Assembly: GCA_008933995.1 (NCBI GenBank)
Contig: WARS01000015.1
Span: 9,554,861-9,618,860, forward strand
Source of the DNA: Datnioides undecimradiatus
Lineage: Eukaryota; Chordata; Actinopteri; Lobotiformes; Datnioididae
Length of the DNA stretch: 64,000 bases
Direction of reading: 5' to 3'
The translations under genes and the position numbers were made by a program. Positions 1 to 13,000 of this stretch are shown piece after piece (positions within the stretch are counted from its first letter, which is position 1; the number at the start of each line of letters is the position of its first letter). The notes beneath the pieces were generated by a model that was given only the letters and a program-made list of their open reading frames with translations, ran no database searches and had not been told where the DNA came from.

Positions 1-1974
1 AGTTTGCCACCTCCGGTTCCAACAACACCGACACGGGGAAGTCAGGAGGCCACCTGGAGACCAAGTACAAAGTGAAGGAGCTGGGCCTCAACTTCAACCA
101 GAAATGGAACACAGACAATACTCTCACCACAGAAATCACCATGGAGGACCAGGTGGAGTCAAACATACATAATATTTTAACCACTCACCTATTTAGAAAA
201 CATCACTATATTCACTTTTGGGTAAAATACAAGCTCACTGACTGTGTCTGTGTCTGTAGCTGGCTAAGGGCCTGAAGCTCACTCTGGACACGTCGTTTGT
301 GCCCAACACTGGGTAAGGGGAATCCTGTTCATGCTAAGTAGTTTTCAATGTCTTTCACTAAATCAGTTCTTATAAATGTATGTTAAAAACATACTGATAA
401 TGCAGCACTGCTTTTTAAATGTCCTCCTTTTTTTTTTCCTCTTCTAATCCCTCCTGCAGCAAGAAGAGCGCTAAGCTGAAGACCGGCTACAAGCGTGACT
501 TTCTCAATGTGGGCTGCGACCTGGATTTTGACATGGCCGGCCCCACCGTCCATGCAGCTGCTGTGCTGGGCTACGAGGGCTGGCTGGCTGGCTACCAGAT
601 GGCGTTTGACACTGCCAAATCTAAACTGACCCAGAACAACTTTGCCCTTGGATACAAGGCTGGTGATTTCCAGCTTCACACCAATGTGTGAGTCACTGCG
701 TTGCAGTAACGAGAGGCAGGAAGTGGACGTGATAGGTTGGATCAGGGCAGGGGAGAGGAAACATTTCCCTGGGATAAAGCATTAAGTTCAGACTAATATT
801 TGCTGCTGTTGATCTCCACATTTTCTCTGTCTGTTTTGCTGTTGTATTTCAGTAATGATGGCACAGAGTTCGGTGGTTCCATTTACCAAAAGGTGAATAG
901 CAACTTGGAGACAGCGGTCCACCTGGCCTGGACAGCCGGCAGCAACAACACACGCTTTGGAATTGGAGCCAAATACCAGCTGGATAAGGACACCTCCCTG
1001 TCTGTAAGAGCTGACCTCAAAACATCAACAGGACAGATCCTAAGTGACAAAATAATCCCTCAGCAGTCGGTTTAATGACTGCAGTGCATAAGGAATTATA
1101 CATTGTGCATTGAGCTAAACATGCGCACTGACAACACTAATTTGTGTTGTCAGTGCGGATTTATTTGTTTGCCATGTTTACCATCTTACTTTAGCATTAC
1201 AACCTTTGCTAATTTTAAAAGTATGAAAAATTGAAAACAAAGTGAAATTTTAATCTGAGTATACTGGTAAACAGAAAGCCAGGAGTTCACCGCAATTATC
1301 ACAAAACCATCCTGAGGGGAATATGAACTTGTGTAACAACCATCATGATAATACATTCAGTAGTTGTCAAGACTAGGACCCTAAAATGTCAACCTGCTGT
1401 TGTAGCTACAGGAGGAGTCAGAGGATGAGGAGGAAGTCAGTGCTAGTCCACCTTTGGGAAACATTAATTTTAATTATTCCATGGTGACCTGTCCCATGAT
1501 TGTTGCGATATGTCATTGTTGACCATAGTGGTGGACTACATTCCGATTAGAGCCACACTGTCAGACTCCCTAAACCCACGCTCACTCTGCATGGCTACCT
1601 TTCTAATCTAATGTCCTCTGTAGTTGTTGACCCGATGTATCCATAAATATGATATAAATTGTGTAGCTGCATGCCAGTTTCCATCAATCCACTCTCCTGA
1701 TGTTCCTGATTATCTCACCTGTTCTCCTTATAGACCAAAGTTGACAATGCCTGCCTCGTTGGAGTTGGATACACACAAACCCTGAGGCCAGGTTAGCAGC
1801 TTGCCTATTTTTTTCCTGTAACCACAATCCAAAGAACATAAGCACATTGTTCTGATAAATTATGTGACTCTTTCCCCTTCAGGAGTGAAGCTCACCCTCT
1901 CAGGTCTGATTGATGGGAAGAACGTGAACGGTGGTGGACACAAAGTTGGCATGGGTTTTGAGCTGGAGGCGTAA
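1..1974 (+). CDS. vdac3: Voltage-dependent anion channel 3, 5'-truncated by window edge
   Basis: Beta-barrel porin of the outer mitochondrial membrane that passes ATP, ADP and small ions. Six exons are visible: 1-152 (partial), 260-312, 460-687, 853-1003, 1734-1791 and 1883-1974 (stop TAA 1972-1974). All junctions are GT-AG and the phases join. They encode about 243 residues, roughly 41 to 283 of the usual 283; the N-terminal helix and first strands lie off the left edge. The stretches [31 protein letters not shown] and [12 protein letters not shown] fit VDAC3 better than VDAC1 or VDAC2, and the C-terminal strand ends GMGFELEA. Linkage to ikbkb and plat matches human 8p11.21 and supports VDAC3. 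Unlike the cysteine-rich human VDAC3, only two cysteines are visible (in VGCDLDF and DNACLVG). A VDAC2 label is the main alternative. Confidence 0.92.
1004..1733 (+). other. vdac3 intron, no gene seen
   Basis: A 730-bp intron between the phase-0 donor at 1004 and the acceptor AG at 1732-1733. AT-rich; I see no exon, RNA gene or clear repeat in it. It is the longest of the visible vdac3 introns. Confidence 0.7.
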
Positions 1975-2905
1975 AGAGTCGACAAGAGGACAGACGAGGA
2001 GCAAGAAAAGCAACACAGGAAAAGAATAAAGAGCCCAAATGTGACAACACCACAAAGGTCCACTCAGCGACACATAAACACACCTTCCCTCTGAGTCCTG
2101 CACACATACGCACACATTCTTTGGCCTTAACCCTGAAATCCCAAGCAGCCTCAAGGACCTCCAGTACTGTAACTTCAAAGCAATCAGGCATTATTTTGTT
2201 TTGGTTGTTTTTAAATTTTACATTATGTACAGGCCCGACAACTACATTTTGAGCATCAGAATACAACATCAGCAGATGAATCATGTTCTCTAAATAAAGT
2301 GCTACTCATGAAACCTTTGACCTGACAAAGTGCACTTTTGACAAAGCATTTGTGTCATCTTTGAAGTCTTTGAAGCACCTTCTTATTTTGACTATATTAT
2401 CAGCTCAGTTTGGTTCAGATATACTCTGGGTTTTAGACTTCTAATAAGATTATTTGGGGATGCTTATTTTCGTGGATTGTGTTCTGCTGTATGCTTTTGA
2501 GGCTAGAGGGAAGTTTTTTTTATTGACCAGTACAGCGACTGTAATTAGATGCAATAAAAAAGGAGAGAATTGAGCAGAAAAGACAAAGATCGCCTGGTCC
2601 TTCTCAAACCGAGTGGACTGACTATAATTTCACCTCAGTGAATAATTTGACCTCAGTGAAACACTCATAAACTGTGGACCTTTAGTTGCGTATCTAATTT
2701 TTTTTATGTCCTGTTGGTAAAAGGGCCGATGGCAAGTTGGGACTCCGTGTCACCCTTCCTGTCTTGTCTTGTGTCCTGTACCCTCTCGACCTTTGCCACT
2801 ACATTTCACTTTATCTGTGCTGTGCTTTGTATAGTAAAGTTAGTTAGGACCTCAAACTGTTTTTGTTGAATTAATGGAATAAAGTATGCTAAACACTATG
2901 ATCTT
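1975..2905 (+). other. vdac3: vdac3 3' untranslated region with three poly(A) signals
   Basis: Downstream of the vdac3 stop there is no further coding sequence. AATAAA hexamers lie at 2293-2298, 2553-2558 and 2878-2883, so two or three alternative 3' ends are likely. The longest would cleave near 2895-2910. The exact end is inferred from the hexamers only. Confidence 0.6.
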
Positions 2906-4199
2906 TGTGGGGCTGTTTTTATTATTCTGGTTGACATGAAGCAGGTAAAGGAAGAGGAGACCCCACGCCATCATTTTCAAAGAAAACATCTCTTCCGGTA
3001 CAATAAAATGCTGTATTCACAATATAAAATTCAGCTTTGTTTACAAATTCCTGACTTTCTGACACTGTTCTCTTGGAAAGTCTTAACAGCACAGAGTATA
3101 TACACAAACAGACAAGATATCACAGATACTTGGCATCTCCCATGTAACATCTCTTCTCATTTTGTATGATCCATATACAGTAAAGGCTTCCTCCATTAGT
3201 TTTGGATGAATGTGGGCAGAGCAACTTTGAAGAAACGTGAGAGTAAAATCATGATGCAGCTGCACAATAATGAATTACTGTCGCAATCACATCACGATTC
3301 AAATATGATGGAGGTATAGTGAATTACTTGTACGGAAATGTTAAATTTAGCCATTTTTGGTTTTCACAGTTTTGCTACAATCCCTAAATTTGACTCTACT
3401 GGACATTTTGTTTCAGCAAAACAAGGAAATGTTTAAAAATTAAAGTTCAATTCAACAGACTGATGTAACAATCATTTTACAGTTATAAACGTCATCCATG
3501 TTTAACCTCTTACAAGAATAAAATTAACAATAAAAATAATAGTTCAGTGAGAAACACAAATGGATACACATTTACTTTTAGTTGACAACACACGGTTCAA
3601 TTCAGAAATAACTTTGGCATATAACTAAAACCCTGTTTTAAAGTATTAACTGTGGGTTGCAGATTTAAGTCACCTTACATTTTGCAAAAATGTAACTAAA
3701 AAACAGACTGGAGTCTGAAAACATTAAAACAGTTTTGGCAAAAAGTTATTTACATTCATGGATTTTCTCACGTTTAACTGTGAGACTTGTGATCTGTGAG
3801 ACTGTAACGCTTTAGGGATAAATGTATGTGGGTATATTCTGGCTGAGGTTTCCTGAATGGTTTGTGTGTTACAATCATCTGATACTATCCATGACAGCAG
3901 CTGAATGGTTGATATGTGCACAGTGAAGTGTAATTTATCCCGAAATGTTTGTTAAATTCTCAACTGGGTAATAAATAAGATGCTGGTTTAATAAACTGTT
4001 ATTTAGAGATAGACTGGCTTCAGTGCATCACCTCTTTTAGAATGTGTGAGGGGAGGTTTACCTTCTCCTTAATCTCAGTAAGCAAATATGTGCCAGAAGC
4101 TATTTCACATTGTTCAGCAAACCTAATGTAGTTTGACATCCCATCCAGACAGTGGCAGTAGAGTACCACATACAGGCAAAAAATAAAAAGAAACCCAAT
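2906..4199 (-). other. ikbkb: Probable ikbkb 3' untranslated region
   Basis: AT-rich sequence without coding potential between the ikbkb stop codon and the vdac3 3' end. On the minus strand an ATTAAA lies at 3992-3987 and an AATAAA at 2923-2918, giving a short (about 0.2 kb) or long (about 1.3 kb) 3' UTR. The hexamers are visible; which one is used is inference. Confidence 0.45.
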
Positions 4200-4259
4200 T
4201 TAGGAGAGGTCACTGGAGAAATTCTGGCCTCCGTGCAGCCATGTCCACTCACTCAACAT
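4200..4259 (-). CDS. ikbkb: ikbkb last coding exon: NEMO-binding tail
   Basis: This 60-nt exon encodes 19 residues and the TAA stop; it is too short to stand out as an open frame. It was found by reading on from the phase-0 donor of the exon at 4465-4372 to the acceptor AG at 4261-4260. It carries SEWTWLH, which aligns with the human NEMO-binding motif LDWSWL. Both tryptophans (728 and 730) are kept, Asp is replaced by Glu, and Ser by Thr. The residues after the motif are unlike the acidic human tail. The match and the in-frame stop make the assignment strong. Confidence 0.85.
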   Translation of the reverse strand: MLSEWTWLHGGQNFSSDLS

Positions 4260-4773
4260 CTAGGGACAAAAACAAAGGGTGGTGCTTCTTTAATAATCAT
4301 CAAAAATTAATCAAGCAACACACCACAGCAGGCAGCTGGTACAGGACGAGCGTGACCATGTATGCAAGTACCTCCATACTGTTCTCCGTTTCCTGGATGG
4401 TGTCATGCAGCAAACTCTGGAGTCGACTCTCAAACGTCCTGCTCTCCTCCACAAGAAACTCATCGCTGCAGACACACCCAGAGTAATTCATGCAGATGTT
4501 ACTCAGAATTTTGATAATGGGATATCTGTGTCTATACAGGGTGTGCATTTGTGCTTTGAGATGATAATGACTATCTTAAGGTTTGTAGGAGAGCCTCAGA
4601 TTTTTTTTTAAACCTGCTTAAGCATAGTAGATGTGTGAAAAATAAAAAAGGAATGATATCATAAGTTCCCACAGTTGCATCTCTGTGTACAACTTTGCCA
4701 ACATCAGCGTGGGCGATGAAAGCATAAAGTTAATCTCTGAAGTCTTTTTACTATTTACAAAAGCTAAAACTGT

Positions 4774-4855
<82 letters not shown>

Positions 4856-7012
4856 CGTGCACGCAAGAGGGCACTCACAACTGCTGCAAGCTGTGTCTGG
4901 GGGTCAGTAGAGGCGGGACTGAGGATGGGGTTCGTAATCCATCAGGACTGCCGCTCACTGGGCTGCGGACCTTACTCTACACAAGACAGGACGACTCACT
5001 TTATTGTGTTGGTTAAGATAGTACACAGCTTTGTTTAATAGATCTAAGCTTACGGATGACATGTGGCTGGTAACATTATTTGTTGTATTAATCTGTTGTT
5101 TTGTGTAAATGATTTAACAAAATTCAAATATCAAAAAAAAAAATACAGTACACAGCACCTACTTGTTGTGAAATGTTGATTATTATTGACTGACGTTTGC
5201 AGTTTGGACATCTAGACTAGTTTTACAAAAGTAGATCCAATACAAACGCACAGTAATTTGAGTAATTTTTACTTTTACAGTTTGCTGAATTCATCCAAAC
5301 AACACTCTGCTATTCTGTGATTATCATTTGTAGCTACTTATTTCCTCCCTGTTATTCAATTAAGTATTAAATGGGCATCCCTAAACAGAGAGAAACATAT
5401 CGTCACCTTCTTAAAATGATGGCCTAAGTAATTTTTTGACAAAAATGGTTTTTGATTAATAAATATCATATACTCAATATTTTGTTCAGTTTTTTCTGTT
5501 TTGTGAAAAAACTTGAAAATATGACTTAGGCCATTATTTTAAGAGGGTGATGATATTGAATCCTTCACATATCCTCACACAGGCGACTTTGAGCAGGTTC
5601 CACAGCTCCCTCTGTCGTTTCTCCTGCAGACTCATCAGGACTTGCTCGCTCTCGGCCATCCTCTGGACAACACCCTCCACCTTGGGTAGGAGCTCCATCA
5701 CACTCTGGCGGCATACTGCTGTCTTACTGCATGACAGACACAAAAATAGTAGAGAAAAACTTTTGGAGGTTGTTGCCAAGACCATGACCTTTATTTCTAG
5801 AGTTAAGCATCCAGGTCCTATATATGAATTACTAAGAGACTGGCTTAATTATTAAGAAATCTTCCATTAATAGAAGGATGGGACTTTTTACACTTTGTCA
5901 TAAGCATCAGTATGTTCTTTGTAAAGTGCTGCAAAGTGAGTAGACCTCTTCTTAGGACCGCATAGGTGCCTTTATATCAGATGGTCTGACCTGTACTTCT
6001 TTTGTTTCTTCTGTAGACATTAGTCAGGGCAGATATATTTACTTGTCACTTGTATGTCACTACAGGAAATGGGGTAGAAAATAATATGAATGATTGTCCC
6101 TTTCCATTCAAGAGTCCCAGTAACCCATAACAGTGTTAAAATGTGCACAATAGCATGCATTAACATGGTGTTACTGTTATTAAATAATACTTTATTTTAC
6201 CTCACAGTGGGGAAATTTTATAGCGGGAGCTTTTCCTGCTATAACATATTTGAATGTGTGTTGTGAAAAAGGCGTTTTACGTTTATGATTCCTTTTTTGT
6301 GACCTGACTTACACATGTTTGGGTATGCAGAGCCTGTAATTAACGGTCTTCAAAACTCATTTACTTCTTCACCCCACACTCTCTGAACACAATGACATAT
6401 TGTGTTGGCTTTTCTTCAAATGGTGTGCTCTGTAGATCTCTGTAGGACTATCAAACAACCCTTGTTCAATGTGATGTAGGAGTTATTTTCAAAGTTTAAT
6501 AAAAATAGCGTGTTTTGTGTGTGAGTAGTACCTTAGGTGAGTGTAAAAGTCTCGGAGCTTCCTCTCGTAGAACTGCACAGCCTGAACCACCAGGCGCACC
6601 ACCTCCTCACTGTCCCCTGAACACCGCTGGTCTGAGCACGGGGAAGGAAAAGCACAGCCAGAAAGAAATTATAGGAGGTTTATTTTCAAATGAAGATACT
6701 GTAACAAATGTTACGTAAGAAATGAGGTGCATGAAATCCAAACCTCTGGGTTTCTCTCGGAGTTTGCGGAACAACTCCATGGCCTTTCCTTCACTGAGGA
6801 ACAAAGAGGGAGAAAAGAGCAGAATCAAGATCACAAACCAGCTGTTTTTTTAAGTTGTTTTCACACTGAAGGTTGGTTCAGACTTACAGTGTGTCCAGGG
6901 CCTCTCCGCTCCTCCACGGCTGCCTCTGCGCATCCACGATGTCTTGCTGCAGTTGCATCATTTCCTCCTCCAGCTCACTCACCTTAGCCTAGAAAGCAAA
7001 CGTGAATGCTCC

Positions 7013-7046
<34 letters not shown>

Positions 7047-10000
7047 CCAAATGCACGAAAACATACTCAACTCTACCTGTCCGCAGCTGACAGCAGTCTG
7101 CTCCATCTCCCTCCATACACCCAGGAGCTTCTCTGATGCTAGAAGATGTAAAAAGGCTGCAATTAGTCAGCTGCAAGCTAAATAGTTCAAGACATTCAAG
7201 AGCAGAGAGATAAACAGGAAGAACAAATTAAGCTATAAATAATTACACTAAGAGACAGATAAGATGCAGTTCTTGCAGTTCCAGTGTAAACTTCCTGCTA
7301 TTCAACATGTTTTTGTAACAAAGTACCGATCCCAGTGGCTGTCTGCTCCTGGTATTTGTCCATATCTATGTGAAGGCTGGTGGTGAAGAAGTCCAGCTTG
7401 GCCATGAGTCTCTGGTGCATTGACACCATCTCGTTCTTCTGTTTGGACAGTGAGGAGTTGTGCCTTAGCAGGCTCATGCTAAAAGAAAATGGAAAACAGC
7501 CGCAGGTCACACAGCTGATGCGTGTTTGCGTTTTGTTTGTGGGCGACGGTATGTGAGTGTGTTGAGTGTATGTCCTACATGGCAGCTTTCTGTCCCTGCT
7601 GGAGTCTTTGCCAGTCTTCCTTCAGGGAACGGATGCTGTGCCATGCCTGCCCACAAGTCCTCCTCAGAGGGCTGTAAGCCAGAACATGTTTAGGGTCGGC
7701 TTCTATGACAAACACAAACAACAGGAAAGGATGTTGATTGTTTTGTTGCTTTTAAATTGTTTTATGTATCATAGTTTGAAGTCATAAAAGGATCATTTAC
7801 CCCGCAGTGTTTTCAGTTCAGGAAGAAAAAGTTTATGGTGCTAAACATTGTCCCTTGTGTCTTAAATGATCTTCACTGTGAACTTTAAAGGTGTATAATG
7901 TTGATTTTATATCTTTTTTACTTAGTTTATTTGACAAAATCCACAAAAGCAGAACTTTCACTGTAATTCTGCTATGGAGAAACATATAGGCTTTTTCATT
8001 CACTCACTACTTTATTTGTCAGACGCTTTTATCTAAAGATTAAGGTAGGAGAAGACAATGCAGCCAAGTGTTATGAGATGTTTTGAGTCTAACTGGACAT
8101 AGCCGTAGTCAGAAATGTTCGATGACTCAATTAATCATGTTTTTTGGCTGAAGTGTTTGCAGACAACTATAGTTGAAGGTGAAGAAGTGTAGTGATATTG
8201 TTTGTTTATTGCTGTGCACTTACGGACAAAGCGGACATTTTCTGGAAGGGTCCGAGGAGAAAACTGAGGTTCATAATTGCACGAGGAGCGATCAAACAGG
8301 AAGACGAGAGGCAAGTCAGTCCGTCGCCCATCGATCTCCTACATGATAATGATAATACCATGACTCATTCCGTTATTACATGACCATGAGGACTATTTGG
8401 TGAAGAGACTGAGTTTATGGTGTTTATGTTACTTTGTAATCTATGGCGCACTGTGTGGCCAGTCCGTGAGGCTCCAAGGCTAACCCCGCCTCCAGCAGCA
8501 GCTCCTGATTGTCTGCGGGGATTTTGGTGTCTTTTTCTATCCTCAGCTGCAAGTCTGCAACAGTCTCATCGTCTGACACAGAGTACGTCAGGATCTTAGC
8601 AGACATCATGTTCAGGACATGAACCAGCTGAGAGAGAAGGACGAGCATATTGAAGAGAGGATAAGTAACTATGTGAACAATTCTTCCATCAGAATTCAAT
8701 CACTCTTATAGGACTTCAGAGTCGATCAGAAAATATGACATTTTGCCTTTAATTAAATTGCATTAGAATAAAAACATGAGAGCCAAAAAACAAAAAGAAA
8801 AGACGACATGAAATAAAAAGAGACAAAATGGAACAATGAATGAACAAATCAGTTGATTAACCTTGAGCTGCAGAATGAGTTCCAGCTGGGAGAAACAGTC
8901 GCTGGGCGTAGCCTTGGGGTCTTTGCCTCTCTCCTGGGGAGACCACTTTAACATGAGCTGCAGCCACTTCTCCAGTTTCTCCAACAAAAGACTGTCAAGC
9001 GCCAACATGGTAACATGTTAAGACTGTGACCATAAGAGTTTAAATGAGCATTTTTGTGAGTGAACTGTGGGTAAATGTCACAGATAAAATCACCTGTTGA
9101 GGTTGTTGGGCTGTGGCAGGTGTTTAGAGAAGCAGACCTCCCCTGTTAGGTCCTCATAGACAACAATATCATTGTCCTGCTTCAACTTCAGTTTACTGTG
9201 CCTGAAAAAAATGGGTTATAAATTTTTGTCTTTTTGAGAGTATGCAAATGTTTTTTTCCAGGTGTGTTCTTAATTTGAACTGTGAACGCAGCCTGCTATG
9301 TACCAGGAACTGAACCTGAGTTTCTACAATAATGGGAGAGAATTTTTCCACCATGTAACCCCAACCTCTGGGGAGTCTCATATCTTTCATTCACATCATA
9401 TTACCAAGGCACAAGGGTCACTGGCATTATCATAGCCCACATATCCTGCAATTCTTTGGTTTGTACTCCTTGTGCTACAGAGCAGTCACGTAACAATAAT
9501 ATTTACTTGGAATTGCGCTTATCATTGCTTAGCATTCCAACACATCATTGCTGAGCTCATTTAGTTAATAATTCATTTAATAATTCTGATAGTTAAAGAG
9601 GTGCAAAATAGCACAAAAATGAGAGATACATCATGCTCAAACTAGTTTTATGAAACATGACTACACTTGCTTCATAATGACTTTTGCCAGATTTGAATAA
9701 ATCACAAAAGATGGTATTACCAAGGAACAGGCTGCCAGGTTGGTAAGAAAGGGCGAAATCCTGTGATGCATTCAAACACCAAAGTCCCAAAGCTCCAGTA
9801 GTCCACAGTGACGGTGTATTTCCGTCTCTCAATGAGCTCCGGAGCCTTAAAGATGGTAGCAAACCATGAGTTAAGCTGTTACTATGCAGAGTATGAGGAG
9901 AATATTGTGTATATAAGGTGTTCACATGTTTTCATCACTTACTAAGTACTGAAGCGTTCCCACAAACGAGGTGCAGAGGCTGCTCTGGTCCAACTCTTTG

Positions 10001-13000
10001 GCATAGCCGAGATCTATAATCTTGTGGATCAACTAAGAACAGGAGGACAGGGAAGAAAAAAGATATCATCAGCAAAAAAATTATCCTATAATTACAAATG
10101 GATTGACTTATTTTCTTTCTGTCTTTAATACTTTTGCAGGGATTAAACAAACAAGACACAATGTGTTCATTAGTGAGCTTCAGAGGTGCTGGATGGCAGG
10201 TTTTATTACTGTCTGATGGAGCCAGGGAAGCTGTTCTCCCCATCCTGAGTTTTTCTTGCTAAACTAAGCTAACTGGCTGCAGAATCTATACTGTATTCAA
10301 CTGCACTATTATGAATGAATTATGTACCATATGAATTGAATTTGCAACAGTGAGAAAATAAGCCTTTTTTTCCCCCAAACTATTCCTTTAAATCACAAGA
10401 GACTGAGTAATACATGAGCATAAATCAACTCTTTTGTCCTTTTCTGTCCATTTATGTACAACCCATTTTGTCTAAAAAAAACAAGACCAAAAACTAAATC
10501 TGTATGTGGATTTCTTGTTTGTCTAGTATGCGAGACAAAAACAAGTGTTCATGCAAAACTATAAATGTAGTGCAGATAAAGTCTGTTCGGCTCAGTTTCT
10601 ATAAACACAGCAGTCTTTCATAAACATGAATATATAACCGCTTTAATATGTCTGGGCTCATTTTTGTAACATTCTTGATTTTCCTGTGTCTTCTTGCCGG
10701 CTGACTTGACGTGATTTGTTACATAACTTACAAAATAAAGGGCCCAGAAGGGATGGTAAGAGCAAGGCAATCCCAAAAGTTTCCTGTTACTGCATGGTGA
10801 GTTTAAGGAATGAGTTTTCCACATTAATTATTCAGTGCAGCAAAGCTGGGCTCAACTGGTGAGGATAAACATGTGGACATGCTAGAGAGACGAGTCTCCT
10901 GCACTCATACCACATAACCCACACACAAACAGCCTGTATATGACCTCTTTTGTTGTGGTTTGGGTGTATTTGTCAAAACAAGAAGGTCATTAACTCACCC
11001 TCCTCTCTCCCTGCTGCATCACGATGTTTTCTGGCTTCAGATCTCTGTGGATGATCCTCTTATTGTGGAGGTAGGTTAGAGCTGAAGCTGAGATGAAAAC
11101 AAAGACCAAAAAGGGGCACCACATTTATACAAGATTATTTCAGATTTAGGATCTATTCAGAGCACAGTCATCACCAAATCAGTGTGCTCCACTGACAGCC
11201 ACAAAAGGCTTTACACAATTATTATTATTATTTTTTTTACATTTGCACTGTACTCATCAAGACTGTGAACCGTGTTTAAACACCTGGCTGGAAATCAGTG
11301 TTTAAATGTAGTCTCAGTATAAAAGTTTCAAAGCTGAATGCACCCAGTGTTGCTGATGGACAGGATCAGCACTGTGCTCTGTTGCACCATAGCTAACAGA
11401 GATGCGACTGCGTACTGACACTGTAAAAAAGATTTTGAGCCAGAGTTAAGATGCTCATTAAACTACACCCTTGAAAATTTTGGTTTCACTGAGCTCAGGA
11501 GGTTTATCCATCTAACTATGCTGCAGTGATTTACAGGTGTAGTCAGAGATCCTGTGACATCATGATGGGTGAGGTGAGTGAGTGCAGGGGATCAGTACAA
11601 GTAGGTACCAAGAAACGGATCCCACTGTACCCTTTGCAAGAAACGAAAGAGTGATAATGCTGTGTGGCACGCTGTTGAGCCACTCTAGATCACCGCATGG
11701 GAAATTCCTTACGGCCACAGTTTAAGGTGCAACAAAGCAGGTTCAGAGGTGATGCAGACGTAAAGATTTCAGGCAGGACAGTAAAACTCTGCTTTTCAGT
11801 CTGACGTTAAGTTACTCTTTAATAAGACCCAAAGAGGATAAGACTTTAATCTGTAGTCTCAATAATGTCACTTTACTTGCGTCGTAGAGGGTGACTCGTG
11901 TGTGTGCTGGCAAAAGTGCTCAACCAAGTGGAACACATAACCTTTGTGGTACCTGACTGTGTGTGTGTTTCGGTGAGTGACTGGGTGTGTGTGTCTGTGT
12001 GTGTTTGGGTGTGGATGTGCATGCCTGTGCCTTTATCCTTGCTTGGGAAGCAGTTTAAAGGGGATCACTCATCATCAGGAAATGTCCACCAGTGGGTAAC
12101 AGGAAAAGGAATTTCTGGGAAAGTGTGTGTGTCTTCTTATGAATGTGTGTGTGGCTGGGTGTGTGTCATACTCTACTTTTCACTCTAGATGTGTGTGATC
12201 CATACCACGTGTCTTCTCTCGAACCTGTTTATATAGTGCGAGATATACACTGCGCTGTAGATATGAGCATCACGCTCAAATCAGAGTGTGAGTGTCCAAA
12301 TGCTGACGTAAACCTCTGTCTGAGTGTGAGTTGTCGCCATGGTGACTAAGATGTTGGTGGTTTAGGATCATTGATGACATCATGATACTGGTCACCATAA
12401 TCATTTTCTCCATGCTAGAGGAAACTAATCATGATGCTAGCTTACTCATTCATATAATCAATCTATCACTCTCTCTCAGTCACACGCAAATGATCTAAAA
12501 GCCGGGGATACTCACAAATGTCACTCAACAGAATCAAGATGGAGCCCTCCCTCATCCCACAGCAGTTTTCCAAGAGGTTCAGATACTGCAGGGAGCACAA
12601 AAACAGACACTTGATACTTAAAACATATAAACAGAAACTTTCAGGGAGTTCATAAATTTCTTTCTTTCTTTTACTCGTTTTACAACTTTTTGTTCTTCTA
12701 TTTGTCAATTTTGAACCAGCTGCTGTCTGTCTTTTTGTGTTTATAAAGGATCAGATACACATTGGAGGTCTTGAACAGTCCAAGGAAAAACAAAGTATCA
12801 GTTCTCCCTGCTGAAGTTAAACTAAAGACGTTTTGCAACTCGGCAAATCAACACTTTTGTCGTAAACCCTTTCATTTATTTCACTTTAAACAATAACTTT
12901 TAAGAGTTCTACTGCTGGAAACTTGTGGCAGGCCTGACGAAAGAGGATGGTGCACTATTCCGCTCTTTGTCTCCACTAACCGCTCCATCTGCCCTCAACT

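Noticed and set aside
1..1974. Naming the porin vdac2
   Set aside because: [15 protein letters not shown] and [12 protein letters not shown] fit VDAC3 better, and linkage to ikbkb and plat matches human VDAC3.
4618..5038. Open frames full of His-Thr or Cys-Val repeats
   Set aside because: They are translations of the TG/CA microsatellite. The real coding part is the short minus-strand ikbkb exon at 4976-4879.
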